A program made the position numbers and the translations under genes. The notes below the pieces were generated by a model. The model was not told the DNA's origin, searched no databases, and was given only the letters and a program-made list of their open reading frames with translations. A DNA stretch of 12,954 nt from NCBI GenBank assembly GCA_046155605.1, contig JBJXFQ010000112.1:1-12954 (forward strand), in the 5' to 3' direction. This document shows, one piece after another, positions 6,324 to 12,954 of the stretch. Each line of letters begins with the position of its first letter. Within the stretch, counting starts at the first letter, position 1. This stretch comes from JAEUIZ01 sp046155605 (lineage in GTDB: Bacteria; Planctomycetota; Phycisphaerae; Phycisphaerales; UBA1924).

Positions 6324-8414
6324 CTACGGGCAGCCGGCAGCGAATGAGTTCAGAAAGCAGATGAAGTCCGCTATGTTGAGCGCCGGCGGGGCGGTGCTGC
6401 CATCGCAGTTGGCATAGGAGTCGGCGGCGGCGAACTTGTTGAGGAAGCAGATGAAGTCGGCGACGTTGAGGATCGGCGCGGCGGTGGAGGCGTCGCAGTT
6501 GGGGTAGCACTGGCCGATCGCGGCGCGCAAGCCCCAGGTTTCACCGACAACCTGGGTTCCCGAGCGGCCGCCGTACACCAAGGAAACGCCGCGTGGCGGG
6601 TCGTACGCCATCGTCGAGTATCCCCCGTTGATTGGACCCACGATCTGCCTCTCGGTCCAGGCCGTTCCGTCGAACTCCCAAGTGTCGTTGAGGGAGCTGA
6701 GGCTGCTCGAATCGGAGTACCCGCCAAACAGCACGCTCAGGTGCCGAATTGAGTCGTAGACGATTGCGTGTCGCCAGCGCGCAGGCGGTCCCGGGACCAA
6801 GCGCTGCGACCAAGAGGTGCCGTTCCATACCCATGTCTCGTCCGTCGCCACTGCGGTGGCAGTTTGGCCGCCGAAGAGGATGACCAGACCGCGGGCTGCG
6901 TCGTAGGCCATCGCATGCCCCCATCGAGCGGCGGGACCTCCGGGCGGAGACTGGGTCCAAGCGGTCCCGTTCCATCGCCATGTCTCTGCGTTTGCGATAC
7001 CGCCCGACCCAAACCCCCCAAAGAGAACCATCACCCCGCGAGACGCGTCGAACGCCATTGCCGCGTCAATTCGGGGTGAGGGACCAGGAACAACCGTCTG
7101 CGCCCATGCGGTGCCGTTCCATTGCCACGTCTCGCCGTTGAAATCGTTGAAACTGCGTTGACCGCCGAACAAAACAACGGCACCGCGGGCTGAGTCGTAG
7201 GCCATTGTGTGCAGGTGACGTGCGGACGGTCCTGAAGCAACTCGCTGCATCCACCGAAACCCGTTCCACTCCCAGGTATCGTTGTTGTAGGTGTTTTCGC
7301 TGAGCCCCCCAAAGAGGATTACGGAGCCGCTTGGATCGTGTGAGACCAGCTTATGCCCTGTTCGCGGCGAGGGTCCAGTCGCGGCCTGTTGAACCCAAGC
7401 GGTCCCACTCCGTTCCCAAGTTTCGGCGCTGCCCGACGAGAAGCTGAAAGCGCCGCCGAATAGCACCATGACGCCGCGGTCCGAGTCAAAGGTCATCGCG
7501 TGTCCGAATCTTGCCGAGGGACCGGAGCCCGACTGCATCGTCCATGACGCTCCGTTCCACTCCCACGTCTCGCCGTTCGGCCCGCTTGGGGTGGTAGTGG
7601 TCCCCCCGACCAGCACGCATACGCCCCGGGCGGCGTCGAACGCCATCGCATGACTCGTCCGAGCCGATGGCCCCCCTTGCACGGTTCGTTGAGCCCAGGC
7701 CGACCCGTTCCACACCCAAGTTTGATTGCTGATGCCCCCAACTGCCGTACTCGTCTGTCCTCCGAACAAAACGGTCTCGGCGCGCACCGGGTCGTAGGCC
7801 ATCTTGTGCAGGTGCCTTCCGGCTGGCCCCGTCGTCGCTCTCTGGTCCCAGACCGTGCCATCCCATTCCCACGTTTCGCCATTGAACGGCCCGCTGCCCG
7901 GGCCATCACCGCCGAAAAGCACAGTGACGTGGCGTGCGGCGTCATACGCCATCGCGTGCCCCATTCGAGGAGTGGGGCCAGAGACGTTCCTGAAAGTCCA
8001 CGCAACCCCATCCCATTCCCAAGTCTCACCGCTGCCGCTACTCCCCCCAAAGAGCACGGCCCTTCCTCTGGCGTTGTCGTAGGCCATGGCATGCCCTTGC
8101 CTTGGCGAGGGTTCGGGGACACTCCGGCGCGCCCAAAAAGCACCGTTCCAATCCCACGTCGTGTTCGCTTCCCCCGCCAAGCCACCGAACATCAGAGCCA
8201 CGCCGCGTCCAGCGTCGAACACCATCTGTGCGGTTGAACGCGACGTGGGGTACAACTGACGCCACTCGACCTGCTGTGCCTGAGCCGTGGTGGGACCGAG
8301 GAACAACAGCGAGAGCAAGAAGAAGATGCAACGGAGCAGCCATCTCTTCGGGCTGGCCATGACCATTGTGATGCGCGCGTGGAGTTCGGGGATGTCGATC
8401 GATGGGTGTGGCAT
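6324..8414 (-). CDS. Secreted kelch-repeat protein with C-terminal GC-type dockerin-like module
   Basis: I chose the ATG at 8414 (696 aa) because AAGGA (8424-8428) precedes it; the longer frame begins with a TTG at 8540. The N-terminus has a long n-region, then a hydrophobic core 'LLRCIFFLLSLLFLG' (residues 26-40) and a likely cleavage after 'TTAQA' (residue 46), so the protein should be exported. Residues about 55-633 are 12 kelch-type repeats of about 48 residues, with the pattern 'PR.GHAMAYDAARG..VLFGG' then 'GETWEWNG..W', predicting one or two beta-propellers. Residues 634-696 are the two-repeat dockerin-like module ('NCD.S...LNVADFICFLN' twice, ending 'GCP'). Repeat 7 has a degraded opening ('HKLVSHDPSGSVILFGG'). 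Kelch propellers usually bind proteins or sugars; the ligand is unknown. Confidence 0.88.
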   Translation of the reverse strand: MPHPSIDIPELHARITMVMASPKRWLLRCIFFLLSLLFLGPTTAQAQQVEWRQLYPTSRSTAQMVFDAGRGVALMFGGLAGEANTTWDWNGAFWARRSVPEPSPRQGHAMAYDNARGRAVLFGGSSGSGETWEWDGVAWTFRNVSGPTPRMGHAMAYDAARHVTVLFGGDGPGSGPFNGETWEWDGTVWDQRATTGPAGRHLHKMAYDPVRAETVLFGGQTSTAVGGISNQTWVWNGSAWAQRTVQGGPSARTSHAMAFDAARGVCVLVGGTTTTPSGPNGETWEWNGASWTMQSGSGPSARFGHAMTFDSDRGVMVLFGGAFSFSSGSAETWERSGTAWVQQAATGPSPRTGHKLVSHDPSGSVILFGGLSENTYNNDTWEWNGFRWMQRVASGPSARHLHTMAYDSARGAVVLFGGQRSFNDFNGETWQWNGTAWAQTVVPGPSPRIDAAMAFDASRGVMVLFGGFGSGGIANAETWRWNGTAWTQSPPGGPAARWGHAMAYDAARGLVILFGGQTATAVATDETWVWNGTSWSQRLVPGPPARWRHAIVYDSIRHLSVLFGGYSDSSSLSSLNDTWEFDGTAWTERQIVGPINGGYSTMAYDPPRGVSLVYGGRSGTQVVGETWGLRAAIGQCYPNCDASTAAPILNVADFICFLNKFAAADSYANCDGSTAPPALNIADFICFLNSFAAGCP

Positions 8415-8423
8415 TGTTCTCTT

Positions 8424-8428
8424 TCCTT
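8424..8428 (-). promoter_or_regulatory. Ribosome binding site deciding the start at 8414
   Basis: AAGGA on the minus strand lies 9 bases before the ATG at 8414, with a second purine-rich stretch (AAGAGAA) between. No such site precedes the later ATG codons at 8366 and 8360. Confidence 0.6.
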
Positions 8429-8589
8429 GGAGTTCAGCAGCTCGCTCGCCCGTGATCCCAGTAGAAATACTGCCCGCCCGGGCCGCACCAACGGGATTCT
8501 GGATCATGACTGCTCGCTCCTGGAACCGGTGCCGGCCCAATGTTGACCCGTGCCTCTGCCCCTCGGTTCAATGGCGCCTTGGATCACAT

Positions 8590-8851
8590 CCCGAGGCATC
8601 GTGGGAGCACGGTGGAGTATACATGCTCGCGGGGTGGAGGCTTCCACACGCGAAGCGACCGACCCGGTCCACAAGCTGGCGCGGTCCATGCTCCCCACAT
8701 CGGCCCAGCCCACCTGCCGACCATCTCCTACACCGTATGCGAACGACTCCGTCGCTCCGGCTGGATGCAGGTTGATGACCGTCCATTGGGCCGCGGTGGG
8801 GGCGGAGGCGGCGAGGCCGGTGAGGAGCACAACCAGTGTGGGGCGAGTCAT
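8590..8851 (-). pseudogene. Frame-broken secreted HAF-like repeat protein
   Basis: The start at 8851 has GAAGGGA just upstream and codes a clear signal peptide, 'MTRPTLVVLLTGLAASAPTA' with cleavage near 'TAAQ'. Next comes 'WTVINLHPAGATESFAYGVG', then 'DGRQVGWADVG' and 'RASLWTGSVAS', a repeat style I recall from secreted Phycisphaerae proteins and similar to the HAF repeat family. The next repeat is broken: 'SLHPASMY' (8619-8642) is in a second frame and 'YSTVL' (from about 8619) in a third. The original frame runs on as nonsense to a stop at 8504, overlapping the region upstream of the kelch gene. A full member would have several more repeats. Only the first repeat could be made. Confidence 0.65.
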
Positions 8852-8864
8852 CGTCAGTCCCTTC

Positions 8865-8942
8865 TCATGAGCACCCCGCCGCGTACGCATTCAAGAAACA
8901 GGCGATATCCGCGACATGGAGCGTGGGCACTGCGTGCGATCG
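8865..8942 (-). pseudogene. Orphan C-terminal dockerin-like tail
   Basis: A minus-strand frame ending at the TGA 8865-8867 reads 'RSHAVPTLHVADIAC' then 'FLNAYAAGCS'. This matches the second repeat of the dockerin-like module in the neighbouring genes, including the final G-C-x-stop. Upstream of about 8942 the similarity is lost and nothing codes for the body of a protein. The stop lies 13 bases before the HAF-like start at 8851, so a secreted-protein gene once stood in tandem here. It is too short and too truncated to be picked up as an ordinary ORF. Confidence 0.65.
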
Positions 8943-8988
8943 ACCCGCTCTCACTTCGTTCGGGGCTCGTATAGGACGCTCCTGTCGA

Positions 8989-9402
8989 TCACGGGCACCC
9001 CGCCCCAAACAGGTTCAGAAAGCACACGAAGTCGTTGACGTTGAGCACCGGCGGCGTGGTCGAGCCGTCGCAGTTGGCGTATGAGTCACCGGCAGCGAAG
9101 CGGTTGTTGAAGCAGATGAAGTCGTTGACGTTGAGGACCGGGGCGACGGTGCTGCCGTCACAGTTGGCGCAGCAGGCGGGCGGGGGATTGAAAAGCGTGG
9201 CGCGGTATACACCGCGGCCGTACGTCCCGACCGTGACGGTGTTGTTCACGCGATCGATCTGGATGTCACCCACGTTGACGTTGGGAAAATCAGCGCCGTC
9301 CTTCACCCAGGTAGCGCCGTCGTTAAAGCTCCAGTACATTCCCGCGCCTGTGCCCACATACATCACGGGCGGCGTGAACCGCCAATCGAACCTGCGGACC
9401 GA
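8989..9402 (-). pseudogene. 5'-truncated sialidase/BNR-like protein with dockerin-like module
   Basis: The frame codes the C-terminal end of an exported beta-propeller protein. The part 'MMYVGTGAGMYWSFNDGATW' and 'TVTVGTYGRGVYRATL' matches the last blade of sialidase/BNR or VPS10-like proteins ('YVGT..GVY.S.DGGATW', 'GTYGRGVW'). Residues 65-125 are the dockerin-like module, ending 'GAGCP'. There is no signal peptide and no ribosome binding site. Protein-like sequence continues before the first ATG ('RRFDWRFTPPV', to about 9400) until it meets the stop of the upstream gene at 9404. The body, presumably several hundred residues, is missing, so I call it a truncated gene made by deletion or recombination. 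Confidence 0.7.
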
Positions 9403-9403
9403 G

Positions 9404-10507
9404 TCAACCGCACCCGGCCGCGAACTTGTTCATGTAGCAGATGAAGTCGGCGACGTTTAGGACCGGCGGGGCCGTGGATTGGTCGCAGTTGGCGTAGAGG
9501 TCGCCCGCGGCGTATCGGTTGATGTAGCAGATGAAATCGGCAACGTTCAGCACCGGCCTACAGCGACTGGCGTCGCAGTTGGCGTAGCACGAGTTGGGAA
9601 CCAGGGCGACCTGGGCGTCGAGATCCCAGCCGAGCGATTCGGTGTTGGCGATCGGACCCTCGGCCAGGGGCATCGCGGTGTTGCGGTCGAACCGATGCAC
9701 TCCCGCGCCGTCGCCTGAGAGATACAACTCGCCGTTCACCGGGTCGAACGCGATCCCGTCGCCGTACTCCCAGTACACCGTTCCAAACGTCTCCCACGCT
9801 GGCCCGAAGTACTGAAAGGGCCAGGTCGCGTTCATCGCGTTGAGCGCGGTCGCGCGAGGAACCCGGTACAGGGAAATCCCGAGCGCGCCCTCGGGCCCGA
9901 TGCCCATGCCGACGAGGTCCCCCGACACCGGATCAAACGTCAGATCGGTCGCAAACGAGTTGTGCCCCGACGGACCTGCGTTGTCAGCGAAGGTTCCCAC
10001 GTACTCTGTCACGCCGGACGCTCCCGGCCCCGGACGGAACCGATACAGCCCGTTGGCAGCAGGCCCGCCTGCGGATTCGACCGAGACCACGTACAGGTTG
10101 CCATCCGGGCCGGCGGTCAGCCCATCGATGTTCCCGTCAAGGCCCAGGCTGCCCCGGTCCTCGAGGTTGGTGATGATGCGAAAGCCGCTGGGCATGAGGG
10201 TGACCACGATGCCGTCCGCCGGAACCGAGAATACGTGAACGTCTCCACCCGTGAGGCGGCGCATCAGGAACAGCGTGCGATCCGAGTCGAGCGCGAGCGT
10301 GGTCCATCCACCGTCGCCGTAGGTGTTGGTCACGGGATCGAGCATGCCGTCGCCAAACACGGTGATGTTGATGGGCTTGCACAGGGATACGCGGGCGATG
10401 GTCGCCTGGCCCGCAAGCGCCCAGACCTCCGAATCGGGGCGCGCTTCCGCCCCGCTGCTCGCGGCCATCGCAACGCAGCATCCCGTTGTGAGAATGTTTC
10501 GATTCAT
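9404..10507 (-). CDS. Secreted propeller-like protein with C-terminal GC-type dockerin-like module
   Basis: The ATG at 10507 is preceded by GGGAG with a 6-base gap. The 367-aa product starts with a signal-peptide-like segment ('NILTTGCCVAMAASSGAEA', cleavage near residue 22). Residues about 25-305 contain repeated beta-rich segments of the sort 'GLTAGPDGNLYVVSV', 'DLTFDPVSGDLVGMG' and 'GIAFDPVNGELYLSG', which suggests a YVTN/quinoprotein-like beta-propeller; no catalytic motif is seen. Residues 307-367 are the dockerin-like module, two repeats with 'NVADFICY' in each and the end 'AAGCG'. The first repeat has an extra cysteine ('ASRCRPVLNV'). It is divergent from the Ig-domain gene starting at 10787. 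The substrate and partner are unknown. Confidence 0.85.
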   Translation of the reverse strand: MNRNILTTGCCVAMAASSGAEARPDSEVWALAGQATIARVSLCKPINITVFGDGMLDPVTNTYGDGGWTTLALDSDRTLFLMRRLTGGDVHVFSVPADGIVVTLMPSGFRIITNLEDRGSLGLDGNIDGLTAGPDGNLYVVSVESAGGPAANGLYRFRPGPGASGVTEYVGTFADNAGPSGHNSFATDLTFDPVSGDLVGMGIGPEGALGISLYRVPRATALNAMNATWPFQYFGPAWETFGTVYWEYGDGIAFDPVNGELYLSGDGAGVHRFDRNTAMPLAEGPIANTESLGWDLDAQVALVPNSCYANCDASRCRPVLNVADFICYINRYAAGDLYANCDQSTAPPVLNVADFICYMNKFAAGCG

Positions 10508-10786
10508 CCCTATCTCCCTGAATCATTGAGGAACGATGCCCGCGAACAGGAACCCGCTTTTCGCCTAGAGCTTACCGTGTGACGCTCCACGCTGCATGCG
10601 CCATCGATCGTTCCTCCCCGCGGGCCGCCGAGGCGATCGCTCGCCGCATCGATCACGGCGTGCGAGCAACCACATTGCAGCGCCGGCGAACCTCCGTCGC
10701 TACATGAATAGGCGCCGCGCCGATTTGATGTCCACAGATTCCACCGTTGGCCGGTGAGCGTGGTGCCGTATTCCAAGGAGACGGGT
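10508..10786. promoter_or_regulatory. Divergent intergenic region between two dockerin-type genes
   Basis: These 279 bases separate the starts of two oppositely transcribed secreted-protein genes and must hold promoters for both, unless either is read from further away. I see no convincing -35/-10 pair. An 8-base palindrome GCGATCGC lies at 10633-10640 and partly symmetric GATCG-rich sequence surrounds it (about 10605-10655), but no operator can be named. Confidence 0.4.
10775..10780 (+). promoter_or_regulatory. Ribosome binding site deciding the start at 10787
   Basis: AAGGAG lies 6 bases before the ATG at 10787. It rules against the in-frame GTG at 10754, which would add 11 residues ahead of the signal peptide. 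Confidence 0.8.
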
Positions 10787-12655
10787 ATGAAGTTTGGGAA
10801 ATGTTGCAGTGGATTGGGGAGATTGGTGGCGGCCTGCGCGGCGGCGTCTCTGGCGGCCCCGGACGAGGCAGCTGCAGGCTCCGATGGGGACGCCATGATC
10901 ACGCTCTGGGCATCATCCGTGCCCGTTGTAAACGGATGGAACTACGAGAGCAACGCCGCGGGTGCGCTGGGCAGCGGCTGCACTGGTCAGCAAGCGTGCC
11001 GCAACCTCGCCGCGAATCCCAACCGCAGCGCCTCGGGTCCGGCGGGATTCGGAACGACCTTGCTCTGGGCGGAGATCGGCGACACCTCGCTGGGCGGCGA
11101 GGAGATTACCAGCGTGGTGGTTGACGCGTACGGCTCGTGGGCCTCCAGCGTCTCGGGACAATGGGTGATGCGGGTCCAAGGGCCGGCGGGGCTCGACTCG
11201 TCCAAGACGGCGACGACTAGCGGATTCTGCGGCTGGCTGCACCAGAGCGCGACAGGCCAGAGCTGGAACATCACCAATCTGCTGGGACGGCCCTGGACGG
11301 AAGACGATATCAATGCGCTGCGGGTCGGGATCCGCCGAGGCAGCGGCACCGCGCCCGCCGAGAATCTCTACGCCACGGCATTCCGTGTGCAGGTCACGAC
11401 CAACTGCCCGCCCGTGCTCTTCATCCAAGGGCCGGCATCGACCACCGCCTGTGACGGCGACGACGCCTCCTTCACCGTGATCGCCCAAGGCGCCGGAGAG
11501 CTGATCTATCAATGGCGGCACAATGGGATTGATATTCCAGGGGAAGAGTTCGACACGCTTGACCTCTTCGGCGTCGGACCCGCTGACGCAGGCACCTACG
11601 ACTGCGTCGTTCAAGGCGAGTGCGGCGTTCCGGCCGTGTCGCCCTCGGCAACGCTGGTGATTAGTACGGCGGCAGCCATTGCAACTCAGCCCTCCGATTT
11701 CACATGCTGCCGGGCGAGTTGCCCGACGGTCCAGTTCAGTGTCGCGGGCAGCGGCTCGGCACCGCTCCAGTATCGCTGGTACGAGAACGGTGTCCTGATT
11801 CCCGGTGCGAACGGACCTCAGTTGGTCCGGCCCATCGGCCTGGTCGAGGACGGCGACGAGTTCTACGCCGAGGTCTGCAATGGCTGCGGATGCGACGAGA
11901 GCTTCTCCGCCTTCGCGATCATCGACGAACCCGCGGGCATCGATGCTCATCCCGAGGACGTCCAGTTCTGCCGGAACTCGACCTCGCCTGTGCAGTTCGA
12001 GGTCATCGCCAGTGGCTCGGAGCCGATCAACTACCAGTGGAAACGAAACGGCGTACCCCTCGGCACCAACAGTTCGGTGCTGGCGCTCGCGCCGGCTGTG
12101 CTGCAAGATGGCGATCAGATCCGCGTGACCGTCTCCAATGGTTGCGGGCCCTCCGTCACCTCCGATCCGGCGTTCGTGACCATCGATGCCCCGCCGGCCA
12201 TCACGCTCTCCCCAGGCCCTCAAAGACCCGTGCCCGGCGACGATGTCGATCTGATGGTCGAGGCACCGGGGTCTGAGCTCCTGGAGTTCCAGTGGCTTCG
12301 AAACGGCGTCCCGATCCAAGACGGCTTCACGGCGTGCGGCGCCGAGTATCTCGGAACCGATACTGAATGGTTGACGATATTCAACGCTCAATCGTGCATC
12401 AACGGCACGTTCACGGTCCGCGTTTTCAACGACTGCGGAAGCCTTGTCTCCGCCGCGGCCAGCGTGGTCGTGTGCAACGCGAACTGCGACCGCTCCGGAC
12501 CGCCGGCGCTGAATGTGGCGGACTTCATCTGCTTCCTCAACAAGTTTGCCGCAGGTGATCCGTACGCGAACTGTGACGCCTCGACCACGGCACCCGTCCT
12601 GAACGTGGCGGATTTCATCTGCTTCCTCAACAAGTACGGCACTGGCTGCCCGTAG
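10787..12655 (+). CDS. Secreted multi-domain Ig-like protein with C-terminal GC-type dockerin-like module
   Basis: The 622-aa product begins with a signal peptide ('GRLVAACAAASLAAP', cleavage near residue 30). Residues about 35-207 form an unrecognised, probably beta-sandwich domain; its end ('WTEDDINALRVGIRRGSG') resembles beta-rich modules of phage and planctomycete surface proteins. Four Ig-like domains follow, at about 208-294, 296-381, 383-467 and 470-562, each with the core tryptophan motif: 'YQWRHNGIDI', 'YRWYENGVLI', 'YQWKRNGVPL' and 'FQWLRNGVPI'. Several carry extra cysteines ('VCNGCGCD', 'VSNGCG', 'VFNDCG'). The dockerin-like module is at 563-622, ending 'GTGCP'. A cell-surface or extracellular binding role is likely. 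No enzyme motif is seen. Confidence 0.87.
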   Translation: MKFGKCCSGLGRLVAACAAASLAAPDEAAAGSDGDAMITLWASSVPVVNGWNYESNAAGALGSGCTGQQACRNLAANPNRSASGPAGFGTTLLWAEIGDTSLGGEEITSVVVDAYGSWASSVSGQWVMRVQGPAGLDSSKTATTSGFCGWLHQSATGQSWNITNLLGRPWTEDDINALRVGIRRGSGTAPAENLYATAFRVQVTTNCPPVLFIQGPASTTACDGDDASFTVIAQGAGELIYQWRHNGIDIPGEEFDTLDLFGVGPADAGTYDCVVQGECGVPAVSPSATLVISTAAAIATQPSDFTCCRASCPTVQFSVAGSGSAPLQYRWYENGVLIPGANGPQLVRPIGLVEDGDEFYAEVCNGCGCDESFSAFAIIDEPAGIDAHPEDVQFCRNSTSPVQFEVIASGSEPINYQWKRNGVPLGTNSSVLALAPAVLQDGDQIRVTVSNGCGPSVTSDPAFVTIDAPPAITLSPGPQRPVPGDDVDLMVEAPGSELLEFQWLRNGVPIQDGFTACGAEYLGTDTEWLTIFNAQSCINGTFTVRVFNDCGSLVSAAASVVVCNANCDRSGPPALNVADFICFLNKFAAGDPYANCDASTTAPVLNVADFICFLNKYGTGCP

Positions 12656-12685
12656 TCGGCATGGACGAGGCGGCGCAACTCAACG

Positions 12686-12719
12686 GAGGAGGCCAGGCAG
12701 GTAGTCGCTTGGCCTCCTC
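12686..12719 (+). terminator. Hairpin after the Ig-domain gene
   Basis: gaggaggcca (12686-12695) pairs perfectly with tggcctcctc (12710-12719) around a 14-base loop, 30 bases after the stop codon. There is no run of T's after it, so it may be a terminator of the kind without a U tract or an mRNA-stabilising hairpin. Confidence 0.55.
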
Positions 12720-12739
12720 TCCATTGGTCCATCTTGTGC

Positions 12740-12954
12740 ATCCTGCTTGCGCTTTGCTGAAAGAGCGCTGCCAGGATGAGCCCGTTCGGCCGTCGTTCCG
12801 CGGCAGCGGGGCCTGGACGTAACGGACGACGATGCGGATGGCCGGTTTGCCGCAGCGAGTGCAGACGACGGGCGGCAGACGGGGTAGCGGTCCGAGTACG
12901 GCGGGTTTGGGAAGCGGACATCGCATGTGACAGGCATGCAGATGCAACTGCCTC
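12740..12954 (-). other. Possible gene edge with a C-x2-C motif; otherwise nothing recognised
   Basis: One minus-strand frame is open to the window edge and reads 'VVCTRCGKPAIRIVVRYVQ' (C-x2-C at about 12852-12863), which could be a zinc-ribbon-like end of a protein entering from the right, perhaps a transposase. The frame continues without clear protein features to 12627, through the terminator-like hairpin. I see no start and no family. The plus strand shows nothing. Confidence 0.2.

Noticed and set aside
8415..8540. Longer N-terminus for the kelch gene (TTG at 8540)
   Set aside because: The extra 42 codons have no protein features and precede a good ribosome binding site and ATG at 8414.
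10913..12391. 492-codon open frame on the minus strand, opposite the Ig-domain gene
   Set aside because: It lies entirely opposite a gene with signal peptide, four Ig repeats and a dockerin tail. Its translation has no recognisable motif, and long antisense frames are expected in high-GC DNA.
1..12954. tRNA, rRNA or riboswitch
   Set aside because: I saw no cloverleaf-like sequence, conserved tRNA T-loop or known riboswitch core on either strand by eye. A covariance-model search would be needed to exclude small RNAs.

Overview
The window is high-GC bacterial DNA, most likely from a planctomycete of the class Phycisphaerae. The main reason is the two-repeat, cysteine-rich C-terminal module of the 'GC-type dockerin' kind, which I recognise from that group. 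It ends three intact predicted secreted proteins here, one truncated protein and one orphan tail. A secreted protein of the HAF-like repeat style and WD40 repeats ending in a 'WDSVPYRVR' tail fit the same source. This assignment rests on recall, not on a search.

Left part (1-5450): an accessory region. An IS256-family insertion sequence (left end outside the window) carries a complete DDE transposase and ends near 1460. There it cuts into a short minus-strand gene (1461-1634), which sits 27 bases downstream of a small tyrosine recombinase (1662-2333, minus). Upstream of the recombinase is a gene-free stretch (2334-2858) with three different direct-repeat arrays, all with a 10-base period. The third array lies inside a 78-base tandem duplication whose units each end in a GC-rich palindrome. 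A large minus-strand gene follows (2859-5267, about 802 aa). It is visibly lower in GC and has a central PD-(D/E)XK nuclease-like motif. It is the best candidate for an undescribed accessory, possibly defence, gene.

Middle part (5332-6292): decayed sequence. It holds a coding-like C-terminal remnant, a frameshifted WD40 remnant, and a four-repeat WD40 fragment that has lost both ends of its parent protein.

Right part (6324-12655): a cluster of predicted secreted proteins with the dockerin-like module. In order they are a 12-repeat kelch-type protein (minus), a frame-broken HAF-like gene (minus), an orphan dockerin tail (minus), a 5'-truncated sialidase/BNR-like gene (minus), a 367-aa propeller-like protein (minus) and a divergent four-Ig-domain protein (plus). 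No cohesin partner is visible. The mix of intact genes and truncated tails suggests that recombination between near-identical module ends has shaped the cluster. The last 230 bases hold a hairpin and no confident gene.
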